Part shown: positions 24,801 to 35,569 of the stretch, piece by piece
Position numbering within the stretch: position 1 is the stretch's first letter
Layout: the number at the start of each line of letters is the position of its first letter
Assembly (NCBI GenBank): GCA_947000775.1
Contig: CAMQGK010000638.1
Span: 22,072,001-22,136,000 of the forward strand
DNA from: Pterois miles
Lineage: Eukaryota; Chordata; Actinopteri; Perciformes; Scorpaenidae
Length of the DNA: 64,000 bases
Direction of reading: 5' to 3'
Notes under the pieces: generated by a model
Databases searched by the model: none
The model's input: only the letters and a program-made list of their open reading frames with translations
What the model was told of the DNA's origin: nothing
Program-made: the position numbers and the translations under genes

Positions 24801-27800
24801 GGACTTTCCTGCAGAGCAAACACCAGGCCTTTCCCACCTTGAGCCCCTGAAAGAGAGGAAATGACACCACTGACACAAGGATACTAAAGAGAAAAATGTG
24901 CAGTTCCCAAAACCAGCTTATATTTTCTTGATGCTGGAGGAGTGATATCAGTTAAATCTAGTTCTAATATGTTAACTTTAGTCTAACCCTTTAGTGAGCA
25001 GGGCTACTGGATGAGAAAACATTCTGTCTGGCGAGTTACCAAATGTGCTACAGACTGCCAGACACTCGACATGCTCACATAAAAACATTCTGTATATTTT
25101 AATTACCACACACGCAACCTGCTCAGATGTGGTAAACCCCGCCTGTCTGGTAACCCGAGCAGAGATAAAACAAACACTAACTGGCAGGTGCTGTTTGAGT
25201 CAGGTGTGTTGGCATTTATTACCAGGAAGATCCTGACTGTTTTTTCAACCGTGAAACACCGGTGAACTGGAAGGAAAGAAGCACGTACTCAGTGCTAGAT
25301 GTGTGGTCACACAGCCGAAGATGAACGCCGTCAGGAAGGAGAGTGACACGATGAAGGTGTAGAAGAATCGGTAGTTGCGTTTTCCCACACAGTTCCCCAC
25401 CCAAGGGCAGTGATGGTCAAATCGCTCTGAAAGAGAGAGGAGAATTTGGTATTTTGATTTAAATTTAATTTTAGGAATTAGAAAGAAAGAAAGAAAGATA
25501 TTCCTTTATTAGTCCCACAGTGGGGAAATTCAGTTTTACACTTTTTTTTTCAAAAAAAAAAAATAAAAAAAAAAAAAAAAATATAAAAGGGGGGAGGGGG
25601 GGGGGGGGGGGGGGCCCCCGAGAGGGGCGGGGGGGGGGGGGGGCTCGGGGGGGGGGGGCGCGGGGGGAGGGAGAAAGAGGAAAACTGGCACCCCAAAAAA
25701 AAGTGGGTGTGGGTGGGGGGGGGGGGAATGGGACCCGGGACCACCACCCCAAACCCAAAGCACAGGGGGGCGCCCCCCCCCAGGAGTTTGGGAATTACGC
25801 TGACATGTCAGGTCAGTCCAGTGTGAACCACAGGAACAGATGATATTCACTGTGGCCCTCTGAGACCTCTATTTATTATTTATCAAGTGTAAATGTCAGA
25901 GTGTCGGCGTGTGTCCACAGCTCACCCACACAGTTGTCACACAGGCTGCAGTGGGAGGTGCGTGGAGGCCGGAACATCTTGCAGGTGAAGCAGTATTTGA
26001 GCTTCACCACCTGCTGGTTGATGAGGACTTCCTTGGTGCGCGGTGGAGGCCGATAGCTGGTGTTTCCAGTGTTGTCTGCACAGGAGAGGAAGACAATAAC
26101 AAGACAACATAAATCAGACTCAATGATCAGTTGATCTTGGCCGTTTATATTAACACATTAGTACAGGCTTATGTTGGGTCTATTCTTTAAATCAGTGGTT
26201 CCCAAAATTCACAAGATAATTTCTGGAGATTGCAAGATGGTTGTAGAGAAAAAAAATAAAACTAGAACGGCACTCTGAGAGCAGAGACCCTTTTTGCCCC
26301 CCATCTCTCCGTTGAGCTTGTGCCATCATCCACGTGTATTTTTGTTTATGTTGAGATCAGCTGTATGTAACAGAGCATCGTAAAACACTTCATTCAAACA
26401 CCAAGTGTACTTTGGTCAAACTCAACCCTAATTTCACAGAGTGTGATGTGAAATTATAAACCCTCTTGCTTTGAGCTCCAGGTGCTGCTAATCAGGCACC
26501 ATAAGACAAGACCACAGGATTACAAATCTCATTCTGAAAAGTCAGCTTTTTCAAAACCAACGTGACTCAGTTCAAAATGTTGTTTTAAAACAAAACTCCT
26601 CATCTCTTCTCTGACATGATTTTGACATCAGATGATTTGCTGCCCATCAGTGATGCCAATCAGGCACCTGACTGGCAGCATCTGGAGCTCAAAACAAGAG
26701 TCAATACCAACAGGAGAATACAGGGTTTGGCACTGGCAGAGATTTTTGGCAAATTTCACTTGGGCGCTACCCACTGATTGGTAGCAAATTATCTGATGTC
26801 AAACTCATATCAGAGAAGACATGAGGAGTTTTGTTTTGAAAAAGCTGACTTGTCAGAATGAAACAGATCACTTTGAGATCCTGTGGTCTTGTCTTGTGGT
26901 ACCTGATTGGCACCTGGTGTCCAAAACAAGAGTCAATACCAACAGGAGAAATCACTGCTGCATTGGCCGAGAATTTTGTCAAACTTGGGCGCCACCTACA
27001 CAATCAGCTGTGCAAGTTGGACATCATTGTGAAAGTAAATAAACAGGCTTCCCAACAATGTAAAATACAGTGACAGTTTGCATTGTAACAACAGAGAAAT
27101 AATCCACCAAACACAAATTTCCAAACTTTTTTTCCAGAATTTATCCAATACTTATGCCTGAGTCTCTGTTTCAAAAATAGCTGGAACAACAGCAGTACAG
27201 TTGGGTTATATGAACATCTTACATCACTGCCTAAACTTTGGTCATGAGTAGGAGTTAACAAGGTGCAGATGAGCCAACTTTAGACACGGAGGTCATTATT
27301 TATATTGAGGCATGCCATAGGTGAAGTAAAGATGCTACTGGCAAGACTTAAAACTGAGAGTGGGTATAACTTTGAACAGAAGCTACCATTGACACTAGCT
27401 TTTGTTCCACCACAGAAAAAAAGGACAGATTGAGGGATAGATAAGTCAACGGGGCACATTTCTGCCACAAAAATTGCTGCCAATGTGAAATTCATTAATC
27501 CGAGTCATGGCAAATGAGTTTCTTTAATTCTGCTTAGGACCTTTAATGTGTCAAAGGATTCATCATCATTAAAATGAACCGTTGGCTGCTCATTACAGAG
27601 TAAAATAGCCAACACTAGCAGAACAATGCCTTCGATCTCAACTGTGAATTGTGCTCTGAATGCTCTGAAGCAAAATAAACCCTGTGAGAGCTCTTATGAC
27701 AGTGACAAAAATAGTATGTCCTTGAAGTTTGACATAATTGAATGCCACTTGAGTATAAAGAAATAAGCTGAACTTAAGCAGTTTGAGTTTAGGGACCATA

Positions 27801-29709
27801 TTTCTTTTTAGATAATATAAAGGACAGATAAAGAGTTGTAGTGCCACAGGTGGTCTAAATTCAGTGCCATAAACTGGCAGCAACCACTCTGAGGGAAAAC
27901 AACTAAAATGGTCCTTACCGATCTGCTTTTCAATGTCTGCAGCCTCATCTGGCGTCGCTCTGGGCAGGATGCCAGGGTCAGTGAGGCTGGTCTGGAGCAA
28001 GGTGATGACCACAAATACAAAGAGGCCTCCTCCGATAACAGGTATGAAGCTGGTCAGGTGTTTGACCAGGAAGGGACAGCTGTGAAATGAGGCAGCCACA
28101 GACAGACAGACAGACAGAGGATGAATTACTAAATAAAACATGCGGACCACACATCAAAGTCTGGGAAAGGACAGAGACAAAGCCATGTCTCATATAAATG
28201 AGCATACTTGTTTTATGCCCCCACCAGGGGTGCTAGCTTTAATTAACATTTGGTGCCTTTAATCACCATGTGAAATCCATGGAGACAGAACACACTTTTC
28301 ACCACACTGTGATAGAAATTGTGCTATTTTCATGTTCGAGCACTATACCTTATCATAGTATATGTCTTATTAACAAGTGCAAGGATTAATTTAACTTTGT
28401 ATGTACAACCTAAGCAGATATCCACACATTGTAAGGCCAAATGTAAATGTAATACCTTGCCAGACTACATTATGAAAGCTGATATTTTAAGCTGAATTGC
28501 TTTGAAAAACATGACTAAGAACATTTTTATGAATAAGTAGCACCTGCTTAAATGTTCAGCACAGATATAATACATCAGACTGTAGTCAGTTCAATAAAAT
28601 GTTAATTTATAGTTTGTTTGCCTCATGTCACTTTACTATTGTGGGTGCTGAGATATACTGAACACACCTTTCACTACACTGTGATAGAAATAATGCTATT
28701 TTCATAATCAAGCACTATTCCTCATTATAATACATGTCTTATTAGCAGCTGCAATGATTAATTACATTTTATGTACAAAACAGATGGTATCCACACACTG
28801 TAAGGCCAAATCTAAATATAGAACCTGCCAGATTACATTATGAATGCTGACATTTTTAAGTTGATTTGAATTTTACCACATATATTGCTGTTGTGAAACG
28901 TGATAAAGGAGCTACTCTACGTTTTGGTGTTGATATAATACACCAGACAGAAAGTCAGTTCAATAAAATGTTAATTTATGGAGCTAGGTTGCCTCATATT
29001 GCTGTACAGTTGTGATAGAAATAAAGTAATTTTCATAATCAAGCACTAATCCTCATTATAATACATATCTTATTAACAACTGCAAGGATTAATTAAATAT
29101 TTATATATACAACCAACACAGATATCCACACATTGTTAGGCCAAATGTAAATGTAAAACCCTGCCAGACTACATTATGAAAGCTGACATTTTTAAGTTGA
29201 TTTGCCAATTATGAAATGAATTGCAATGTGAAACATAACTACAAACTTTTCTAATAATCAATAGCCCCTGCTCTCCAGTTCGGCACAGATATAATACATC
29301 AGACAGTAGTCACTTCAATAAAATGTTAATTTATAGTGCTAGTTTGTGTATATTGCTATACAGATGTTTTAATATTTCGCCCATTACATTCATAACGACA
29401 ATGCCTGAACTCGCAGGTGATTTTTGAATCGTGTACCTAACATGAAAGACGAACTCACTCAAATATAAAGAATAATCCACTTGTGATGAGAATAAGGCCC
29501 AGGGTGAGGGGCAGGACCCCACTCTGCCGGGCCACTATGATCCGTCCATCGCAGTAGAAACGGTTCTTTCCAGGGAAAACTTGCCACTTTCTCCTTGGTC
29601 TTTTCGGCTCCTCTCTCTTGTCTCTGTCGTTACCATGATGAGGCGGAGGGGTCGGAGTTGGAGTCGGAAGAGCCTGAGGGTCGATTTGTTGATACTCGCA
29701 GTTTTTCAT
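18815..29709 (-). CDS. zdhhc18: Palmitoyltransferase ZDHHC18 (DHHC-type S-acyltransferase)
   Basis: Predicted Golgi/endomembrane protein S-acyltransferase that moves palmitate from acyl-CoA to cysteines of client proteins. Coding exons (minus): 29709-29459, 28079-27919, 26075-25926, 25426-25289, 24846-24795, 24715-24613, 24344-24235, 23834-23732, 19093-18815; 1,347 nt, 448 residues, phases consistent throughout. Membrane segments lie at about 63-82, 97-117, 208-230 and 254-275. The cysteine-rich domain (about 162-210) holds [19 protein letters not shown] and then DHHC at 191-194, with Cys194 the expected nucleophile. The TTxE motif (TTNED) is present. The N-terminus (MKNCEYQQI) and wording match ZDHHC18 better than ZDHHC14 or ZDHHC9. 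The start is the first ATG, 30-40 bases into a GC-rich stretch. Exon 5/6 is joined by an apparent AT-AC intron. The last exon has a basic KTRSKKSK patch. Which teleost duplicate (a or b) cannot be decided here. Confidence 0.93.
19094..23731 (-). other. zdhhc18 intron 8, 4.6 kb
   Basis: GT-AG intron between the two last coding exons. It holds one dispersed-repeat copy (22,735-23,190) and otherwise mostly single-copy-looking sequence. The part at 20,820-21,130 is even in composition and free of obvious repeats, so it is a candidate conserved non-coding element. Open frames here (for example 21,296-21,622 and 21,885-22,109) show no family motif. Confidence 0.6.
22735..23190 (+). repeat. Dispersed repeat, copy 3 of 4
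   Basis: Inside zdhhc18 intron 8, antisense to the gene. Starts near GTAGTCACCATGACGTCACC and ends with the shared block GAGTCGCCCCCTGCTGG. It shares its first 60 bp most clearly with the 46-kb copy. Confidence 0.8.
24716..24794 (-). other. Probable U12-type AT-AC intron in zdhhc18 (intron 5)
   Basis: Reading the minus strand, the donor is ATATCCTTT at 24794-24786, the consensus for minor-spliceosome AT-AC introns. CTCCTTGAC at 24736-24728 is close to the U12 branch site TTCCTTRAC, with its branch A 13 nt from the last intron base. The intron ends CCAC at 24716. Joining these ends gives the codon AGT and a protein of exactly the usual length ([13 protein letters not shown], against the family's TPASVLELVICFF). 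The alternative GC-AG or GT-AG choices either drop residues or leave a 46-nt intron. Confidence 0.85.
25480..25800 (-). repeat. SINE remnant replaced by A/G homopolymer runs (possible assembly error)
   Basis: A (GAAA)n run is followed by TATTCCTTTATTAGTCCCAC, the reversed 3' end of the fish SINE type. Then come A runs, G runs interrupted by C, and a right part reading GGGACCCGGGACCACCACCC, which may be a reversed B-box region. The central 200 bp are nearly all homopolymers, unlike any element body. The proline- or glycine-rich frames here are artefacts of composition. Confidence 0.65.
26470..26960. repeat. Large imperfect inverted repeat (foldback) in zdhhc18 intron 2
   Basis: The left arm, about 26,472-26,655, is the reverse complement of the right arm, about 26,770-26,930, with roughly 100 bp between. 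Paired landmarks are AAGACAAGACCACAGGAT/ATCCTGTGGTCTTGTCTT, CTCCTCATCTCTTCTCTGA/TCAGAGAAGACATGAGGAG and TTTGACATCAGAT/ATCTGATGTCAAA. A direct repeat of AACAAGAGTCAATACCAAC occurs at about 26,694 and 26,925. Confidence 0.85.
28300..29340. repeat. Three tandem copies of a 330-370-bp unit in zdhhc18 intron 1
   Basis: The unit start GATAGAAAT(A/T) occurs at 28,311, 28,682 and 29,013. Each unit then has a TCAAGCACTAT-type block, TATCCACACA, a GCCAGA(C/T)TACATTATGAA block and the end word TTCAATAAAATGTTAATTTAT (near 28,589, 28,958 and 29,315). The copies differ by scattered substitutions and small indels, so the array is old. Confidence 0.9.
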
Positions 29710-30593
29710 GGTTTATAATGAAGTTCGGGTGCTGTGTCCCAATTCGGGGAACCGGGGCATTTGGACAGCATCACCGACGCCCGTGTTTGAGGCAGCTGGA
29801 TGGAGCAAGTGTCGTCATTCCCACGGAGAAAACAAGCTTATCCTATACGTTACTACGTGTATCCAGTTGTAAATAACCCAATGAGCCCGTGCTCGAAATT
29901 ACATCCCTGGTACTTTCCATACCTCTTCACTTATTCCTCTTTAAATCACCAGAAAGTCTTCGCACAAACGCGGGCGTTGACCCACTGGTCATCGCTAGCT
30001 TGTTAGCTGTGCCATTCAGACTAGCCAAATCAGCCAGCTGCGGACTACTTCACATCAGTAAACCCAAAATACCGTTACCACCGCTAGCATGTTAGCTTGC
30101 GCGCCTTGCACATATTAGCAAACCTTTTTGCTAATCTCTTACATGCTTAAATTAAAAAAGAGCATTAAAACTTAGTAATTATTATGATTAATACTGCTCT
30201 GCTACAAATAGTCCAGACACATTCGTGACAAGCTACGCTGTCATACAACCAGTCGTCCGGTCAAACTAGCTGTTGTCAAACTACATACACACACAGAAAA
30301 GCTGTGTTTCCGGTTTCTTTTCTTTCAAAATAAATATCATTTTAAAGCATTCAACACTTGGTATAATGATGAGGATGTCACTAGTAGAAAAATGAAAGGC
30401 CATATAATGTATTCAAATACATCTCGCACTTTCATTGTTATATTTTTCTCTAGAAATATCAGATGTAAAAAAAATCACTAAATTGTACAATATCCGGTAA
30501 ATCAGCTGTCATTGTGTGTGACTTGACGTAGGTTCATCAGGCGGGGGTAGGTGCTGAGTTAACAGGGGTGTTCTGACGAGTTCTGCACACCAC

Positions 30594-30616
30594 ATACTGC
30601 TCGCGGGAGCGCGCAC
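30594..30616 (+). promoter_or_regulatory. CG-rich motif, left member of an inverted pair
   Basis: CTCGCGGGAGCGCGCA at 30,600-30,615, preceded by CATACTG. It is identical in reverse complement to 31,622-31,637. Confidence 0.6.
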
Positions 30617-31097
30617 CGCTATTAAGGCGACACAGCCTACTTTTACAAATAATCGTCTACTTTATCGGGATCATCAATGATGATATGATCTAAAGTCTAT
30701 AGTGTATGATTGTTCAGTGTACTGGTTTTATCAGACTCAGATGTGGTATTTCCTTGATGCGACTGGTCGGAAATTTGTAGGCTGCTACTGAAAACCACAT
30801 TTGATTCCTAAGTGTCAGGAGAAAAACTTAAGAGCTGGTTGGCAGATTTATACCTGCAGAGAAATGCGTCCCCTTTTAGCCAAGAACATCGTTGTGAAAT
30901 TCTCACATTCATAGTAGTTTGCCAAGTGTTTCCCTGCCCATGCCTCATTCATATATGCAAAAATCGAGAAGTTTTGTTTAATCTGTTACTAGGCTGTCCA
31001 ATGGTTTTGCCGTCCATCCATCTGCAACCTCTTAACCCGTTCAGACCTCCACGCCTACATGCAATCATCCACCCAAGCAAGCTCACCTGCAGGTCAT

Positions 31098-31098
<1 letters not shown>

Positions 31099-31129
<31 letters not shown>
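31099..31129 (+). repeat. (CA)n microsatellite
   Basis: About 15 CA units, perfect. Confidence 0.95.
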
Positions 31130-31130
<1 letters not shown>

Positions 31131-31620
31131 GACAACAACAAAAAAAATATCCACCACAGAACACCTTGCAGCACATACACCGAAATACAGAAATAAATGC
31201 TCATACGACCTTGGGGTCATAACACAAGTGACTACGCAGCTGAATAGAACAGGGTACCCAAATCAAAAGTACGCATTTACAGCCTATGCAGTTTAAATAG
31301 ATAAGACAGATAAAATGTCTGTCATGGGTCCTAATTTAAAGTATCACACACTGTCAGGAGAGTAGTGGGACTCTTTTTTCGTTTTACACAATATGCAAAA
31401 TAAATGTCACTTTCCTAAAATTATAATAACCTGTTCATCAGATGGCAATAGTTACATAACTAATGATGTTTTGAGAAGAAACGAGTTAATATTTTGCTAC
31501 GATGGTTGTTTCTTACATTAGTTTATTCTTGGATGTAATAAATAGATCGGTAGGATGAGGGATAAACAGTGGCCCAACCTGCCTTGTGAATCATTGTCAA
31601 TGGTGGCTTTTGCTTTATCC

Positions 31621-31643
31621 ATGCGCGCTCCCGCGAGGGGTAT
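31621..31643 (-). promoter_or_regulatory. CG-rich motif, right member of an inverted pair
   Basis: TGCGCGCTCCCGCGAG at 31,622-31,637, a perfect reverse complement of 30,600-30,615, followed by GGGTATG (CATACCC when reversed). Confidence 0.6.
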
Positions 31644-32942
31644 GCTCTTCACAGTAGGCAGTCAGAACTTGGCACCGGAAATTATGTCAAAATAAAAGTA
31701 TAAACGTTGACTTTGGTTTTGGAATGTGGCGGGTGATATTCTCGGCTAATTGATATGCGATTTAAATACATTTACGGTATGTTATTGGTTACAATCGAAA
31801 ATTTAAATATGTAAAATTCACACGGTAAAATCACAGTGGCAATTTACCTTGCGTTTTATTTTTGAAGTCATAACCGGAAGTCCACCCTCTTGCCGTAGCT
31901 ACCTGGTGTTTTTCCTCCACCTTGACGCTCAGGTACGGATTTGGTCGAAAACTTTACTGAAACTGACATTTTTGAGCGGAGTCGGTATATGGGGCGTCCA
32001 AAAATGGATTACAAACGAAAATGTTTAATGTAAAGTGGCGAAGAACACTTTAATACTGAAGTCAGTTGGCGGACGCACCGTGTTTACTGTGGGTAAGCTA
32101 ATGTTTAGTTAGTGGGTCCTTTAATGGAGGAAAGAGCCGCGATGACAGGTCGCCATGAAAGTGAAAATATTTTTTAAACACGAAAAGGATTCATGTGTCA
32201 AACGGCAACTTGTAACTAAAAGTAGATCCTTTTTTAAAAAAGCAGCAAAACATACTTTTCATTTCACTTGTTTATTCATTAGCTATGGCTAATAACTACA
32301 CAGTATCACTACTGTAAACATTCGTTCCAACACGACGTGCCGTCATGTCACGGAACGCCAAATACAATTTGAAAATATGGCAATTTGAAACTCATTATGT
32401 TTGTTAATGAATATGTATACGGTAAAAACACAACCGAAGATAACTTTAGATTCAATAAGACTTTTTCTGGAATTCGGCATGCAGTCTACAAGCAGGTGCA
32501 CTTACTCTTATACAGAAAAAATGCTTTATTTGTGTAAGTTTGCGTCAATAATGGCTGCCATCAAGCAAGCAAGGGTAGCGTTAAATTTCCAGATTTTTAA
32601 ATTGAATTTGGTTAACTGGTGTGTTGATTCAGCGAGTTGCTTGTGGATGAATGGAATTATTCTTAACCTTGTCATATAATATTTTTGTCTTCATTTAACA
32701 GTTTCAATGAAACGTTTTAGTTCAATGTTAGAAATCCCCATGACATGATGCAGTGAATGAGTAGTTTCTCATTTGTTTTGAAGAGAGATGCCCTCAAGGG
32801 CTTCAAGTGATTTTACCAGCTTTGATATCTTTTTTTAGTGATGCTATAGATATGCAGATTTCCACACTGTCTTACCATTTAGTTATACCTCAGTTGACCT
32901 TATTTTCTCTCATGCTTGTCCAGATCTTGGAGGCAGTAAGTC

Positions 32943-35569
32943 ATGTCCGTTAGCAGCACTGGCAGTCTGAGACACAGCTCAGGGCCGGGCAGCTACAGGC
33001 ATGGACCTAGCCAGAGCAGCAGCCAGAGGTCGTCCTATGAGGAGCGCTGTGTGGACCCAGTGGAAGATAGGCTCCCGACCCCAGAGCCAAAGACAGTCCA
33101 CAAAGCTCACCTGAAAGACGCTAATGGAAAGGAGTCTGAGACCATTGGCTTCATTCCTGGCTCAGCTGACCCTCCGTCTGGTACACAAACCTGCAATCCC
33201 TGCACGCCTCCAAGCAGCTGTAGGACCTTTGTGTGCAGCGTGCTCACCTGTGGCCTGTATAGGGTCTGCCAGCGTTCCAACCTCGCTCCATGCCTGGCGC
33301 CAAATGAGAGCTCCCCAGATGAACCAGAGAAGGTGAGCCTCCGATCTGTGAACCCAGGAGACAGCAAAGAAGAGGACGGCACAGACTGGCTAGGGGATCT
33401 CCGCTTCGGTGGAGTCAAAGTTGACTGTCCAAGAGAGTATTTAGACGTTGAAATCAAATCTCCATCATGTGTGCCTCCGCCTGATGGTCAGATGCTGCCC
33501 AGCCACCAGTCCCTGCATGAGTCTATGAGGTTTGATGACTGGGAGGATGGCGAGGAGGACGTGGACTCTCTTATTACCAAGAAGCTGCTGGAGCTCTATT
33601 CTGAATATCAGATCGAAGAGTTGGCCAGGTGCACCTCAGACTCTGTGTTTCTGAAGAAGAGCAAGGCAATCAACCAGCTCATCAACTCGCTGGCAGAGGA
33701 GCACAAAATGGACGAGCAGGAGGCCGAATGTCGGCTGGTACGCGGCATCATCCGCATAAGCACTCGGAAGAGCACGAAGAGGAGGCCGCACACGTCCAGG
33801 ATGGAGAGGACGCTGTCAGACAGCGGGAACGAGACAATGAGGGAGAGCGGTTCCTTTTCATTCAGCAACAACAGTAAGTTTCAGTTTTTCACATCTTCAA
33901 CTCCAAAAATATCTGAAATGCCACAGAATCGATTTTCTGCAAGTAACTTAACTCTCTTTTACACTGTTTCCTCAAGATGATTACAAATCAAATCCAAACA
34001 TCCAAATATCAGAACTGACCTCCTCTGACAAGTGTGCCAGACAGATGTGGAGGACCGATGGAGGTAAGAAATCTGTCTGTATTATGTTATTACATACACC
34101 ATATACTGTTACATTCATATTTCATACTCCTGTTTTTAATGTAAATGGGATGTGGCTTGAATATTCACTAATTTTATTCATTGTACTTTGGTAAGTGGCA
34201 TTGAATAACGTGCATGTTTTGTTTTCTATTCGGCTGTTATAACAGGGGAAGTCCATCATGCTTTCATGTGCCATTAGTGGCTCTTGTTTTCATCAATAGG
34301 TTTGACTTCCTGATAAATTCTAGTCCAACTTTAAGCATCCACTTTTATTTCTGACGAGGCAAAGAGTATGAATTTTAAAGTGATAAAAATATTTTTTGCC
34401 AGATGTAGCAGTAAAATCGATTTATTAGATGCTGGATATTCTTTTAATCTAGATTTGGATTTTTTATATTTAATGTATTGATTTTGTTAAGGTTTCTACA
34501 AACTCTGTGACCGAGAATGAAGGTCTAGTTCAGTCTCAACAGTTTTCTGTCATACAGAAAGAGTCATACCCATAAAAAAATCAAGTAACACTGCCCAAAC
34601 CTGTCTGAGGTTTTAGACACAGAGAACACAAATCTCTGTCGCTATATAGAAGTTTAGTCAGCCAGGTTTGTCAGCTGTGTGTCTGCCTGGTGTAATTTTA
34701 GCGATTGTCCAACAAACTGTGTGTGTTTGTATTACGTTAGCAGCTGCTAGCTCTGTTGGTGGTGTCATGCCGCCCTTGCCCCACATATGCGCTGTCAACG
34801 TGTCGTAACTTAAGCAAGTGTCCGACAGTCTGTGTGTGTCAGGCAACGGTGAGTGTCAGTGACGTCATAGCTGTGAACGTAGCTGTAATAGTGTGTTTAC
34901 CATTTATTCATCAGTGAGAGCTATAGACCGGAGCAACGCCAGCGCAGACTCTCTTGACGTGGACGCTTAAGGTGGACCAGCTTTCCTCCTTTAAGTGACG
35001 AGCTTCTCCTCTGAGTTTTAGTCAGCTTTTTAATGAATTATCAATAGTTCTTTTATCTGTTTAACCGATAATGTTAATCGGTTAAAATTCTTAATGTCGG
35101 TTAATTGATTTAAACAGTTAATTATTAACGTTCCCACCACAAGATGTTTCTGAAAACATTTGAGGTCAGAAATAGTCATTATAGTAACAGAACATCGATT
35201 CGTATTTGATCAGCGCTGCCCAGTTTGACCGTTTGATTGGAGTTTGTGAATGATTGACAGCTGCCTCTGTTGAATGAACAGCCAATAGAAACACTCTCTG
35301 GAACGACCTGTGATTGGTCAAATTATTTAAAGCTTAAAAACAGAGCCATGAGGAGGTGCAGAAATCTAGTTTTCTCTCAGAGCACTTGAATTACAATTTG
35401 CTGAAAGGTTGTTATGGAGTTTTTGCCCAGTGATGCCAAAAATATTCTGCCTGCTGCCGGTTTAAAGCTGACGCCATGTTGTTTCTATCTTTTTTTTATA
35501 GGTCATGCTTCTCACACAGAGATAAATTCTTCAGGTGTCCCACTAATTCGCACCTCTGTGAGAACGTGA
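32943..35569 (+). CDS. kdf1: Keratinocyte differentiation factor 1 (KDF1)
   Basis: KDF1 limits proliferation and drives differentiation of epidermal progenitors in mammals, and works at cell junctions and in the cytoplasm. Coding exons: 32943-33873, 33977-34063, 35502-35569; 1,086 nt, 361 residues (human 398). The first coding exon follows an acceptor at 32,923, and the ATG is its first, 19 nt in. Features are a Ser-rich N-terminus (1-35), a cysteine-rich patch at 93-109 (CRTFVCSVLTCGLYRVC), an acidic linker (196-208) and the conserved C-terminal core at about 212-277, with ELYSEYQIEELARCTSD and AECRLVRGIIRISTRKS. The final short exon ends with SSGVPL, matching the SSGAPLL near the mammalian end. 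A frame that runs past the donor at 33,874 gives a false 345-residue protein. Poly(A) signal AATAAA at 35,723. Identity is from recalled similarity, strengthened by NUDC/NR0B2/ZDHHC18 neighbours. Confidence 0.9.
34064..35501 (+). other. kdf1 intron 2, 1.4 kb
   Basis: GT-AG intron. The right third (35,145-35,470) is one half of the TTAAAGC-type MITE seen at 14 kb. The rest shows no recognised element or exon. Confidence 0.6.
35145..35470 (+). mobile_element. Partial TTAAAGC-type MITE in kdf1 intron 2
   Basis: Blocks TTTGATCAGCGCTGCC, CCTGTGATTGG, GAGGAGGTGCAGAAATCTAG and a terminal GGTTTAAAGCTG match the element at 14,069-14,898, where the second half is in reverse order relative to the first. 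The right end lies about 30 nt before the last kdf1 exon. Confidence 0.65.

Larger units (their letters stand above)
29710..32923. promoter_or_regulatory. zdhhc18-kdf1 divergent intergenic region with likely promoters
   Basis: zdhhc18 (minus) and kdf1 (plus) are transcribed away from each other across this region. The zdhhc18 side (29,710-30,100) is GC- and CpG-enriched, as a 5' UTR/promoter would be. A probable kdf1 5' UTR exon lies at about 31,880-32,094, ending GTGGG before TAAGCT; the coding exon has an acceptor, CTTGTCCAG, at 32,915-32,923. Between them are a CA microsatellite and two inverted 16-bp CG-rich motifs. Confidence 0.5.

Noticed and set aside
24716..24846. GC-AG or 46-nt GT-AG intron as the zdhhc18 exon 5/6 join
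   Set aside because: The GC donor drops three conserved residues and the GT donor gives an intron too short for a vertebrate and a foreign insert; AT-AC restores the exact family length.
25471..25850. Proline- or glycine-rich proteins
   Set aside because: These are translations of homopolymer G/C and A/T runs.
32401..32679. Upstream coding exon of kdf1
   Set aside because: AT-rich frame in the 5' intron with no splice signals in phase and no KDF1 similarity.
33874..33980. C-terminus of kdf1 as an unspliced 345-residue protein
   Set aside because: A GTAAGT donor at 33,874 joins in phase to 33,977, and the last exon matches the family end.
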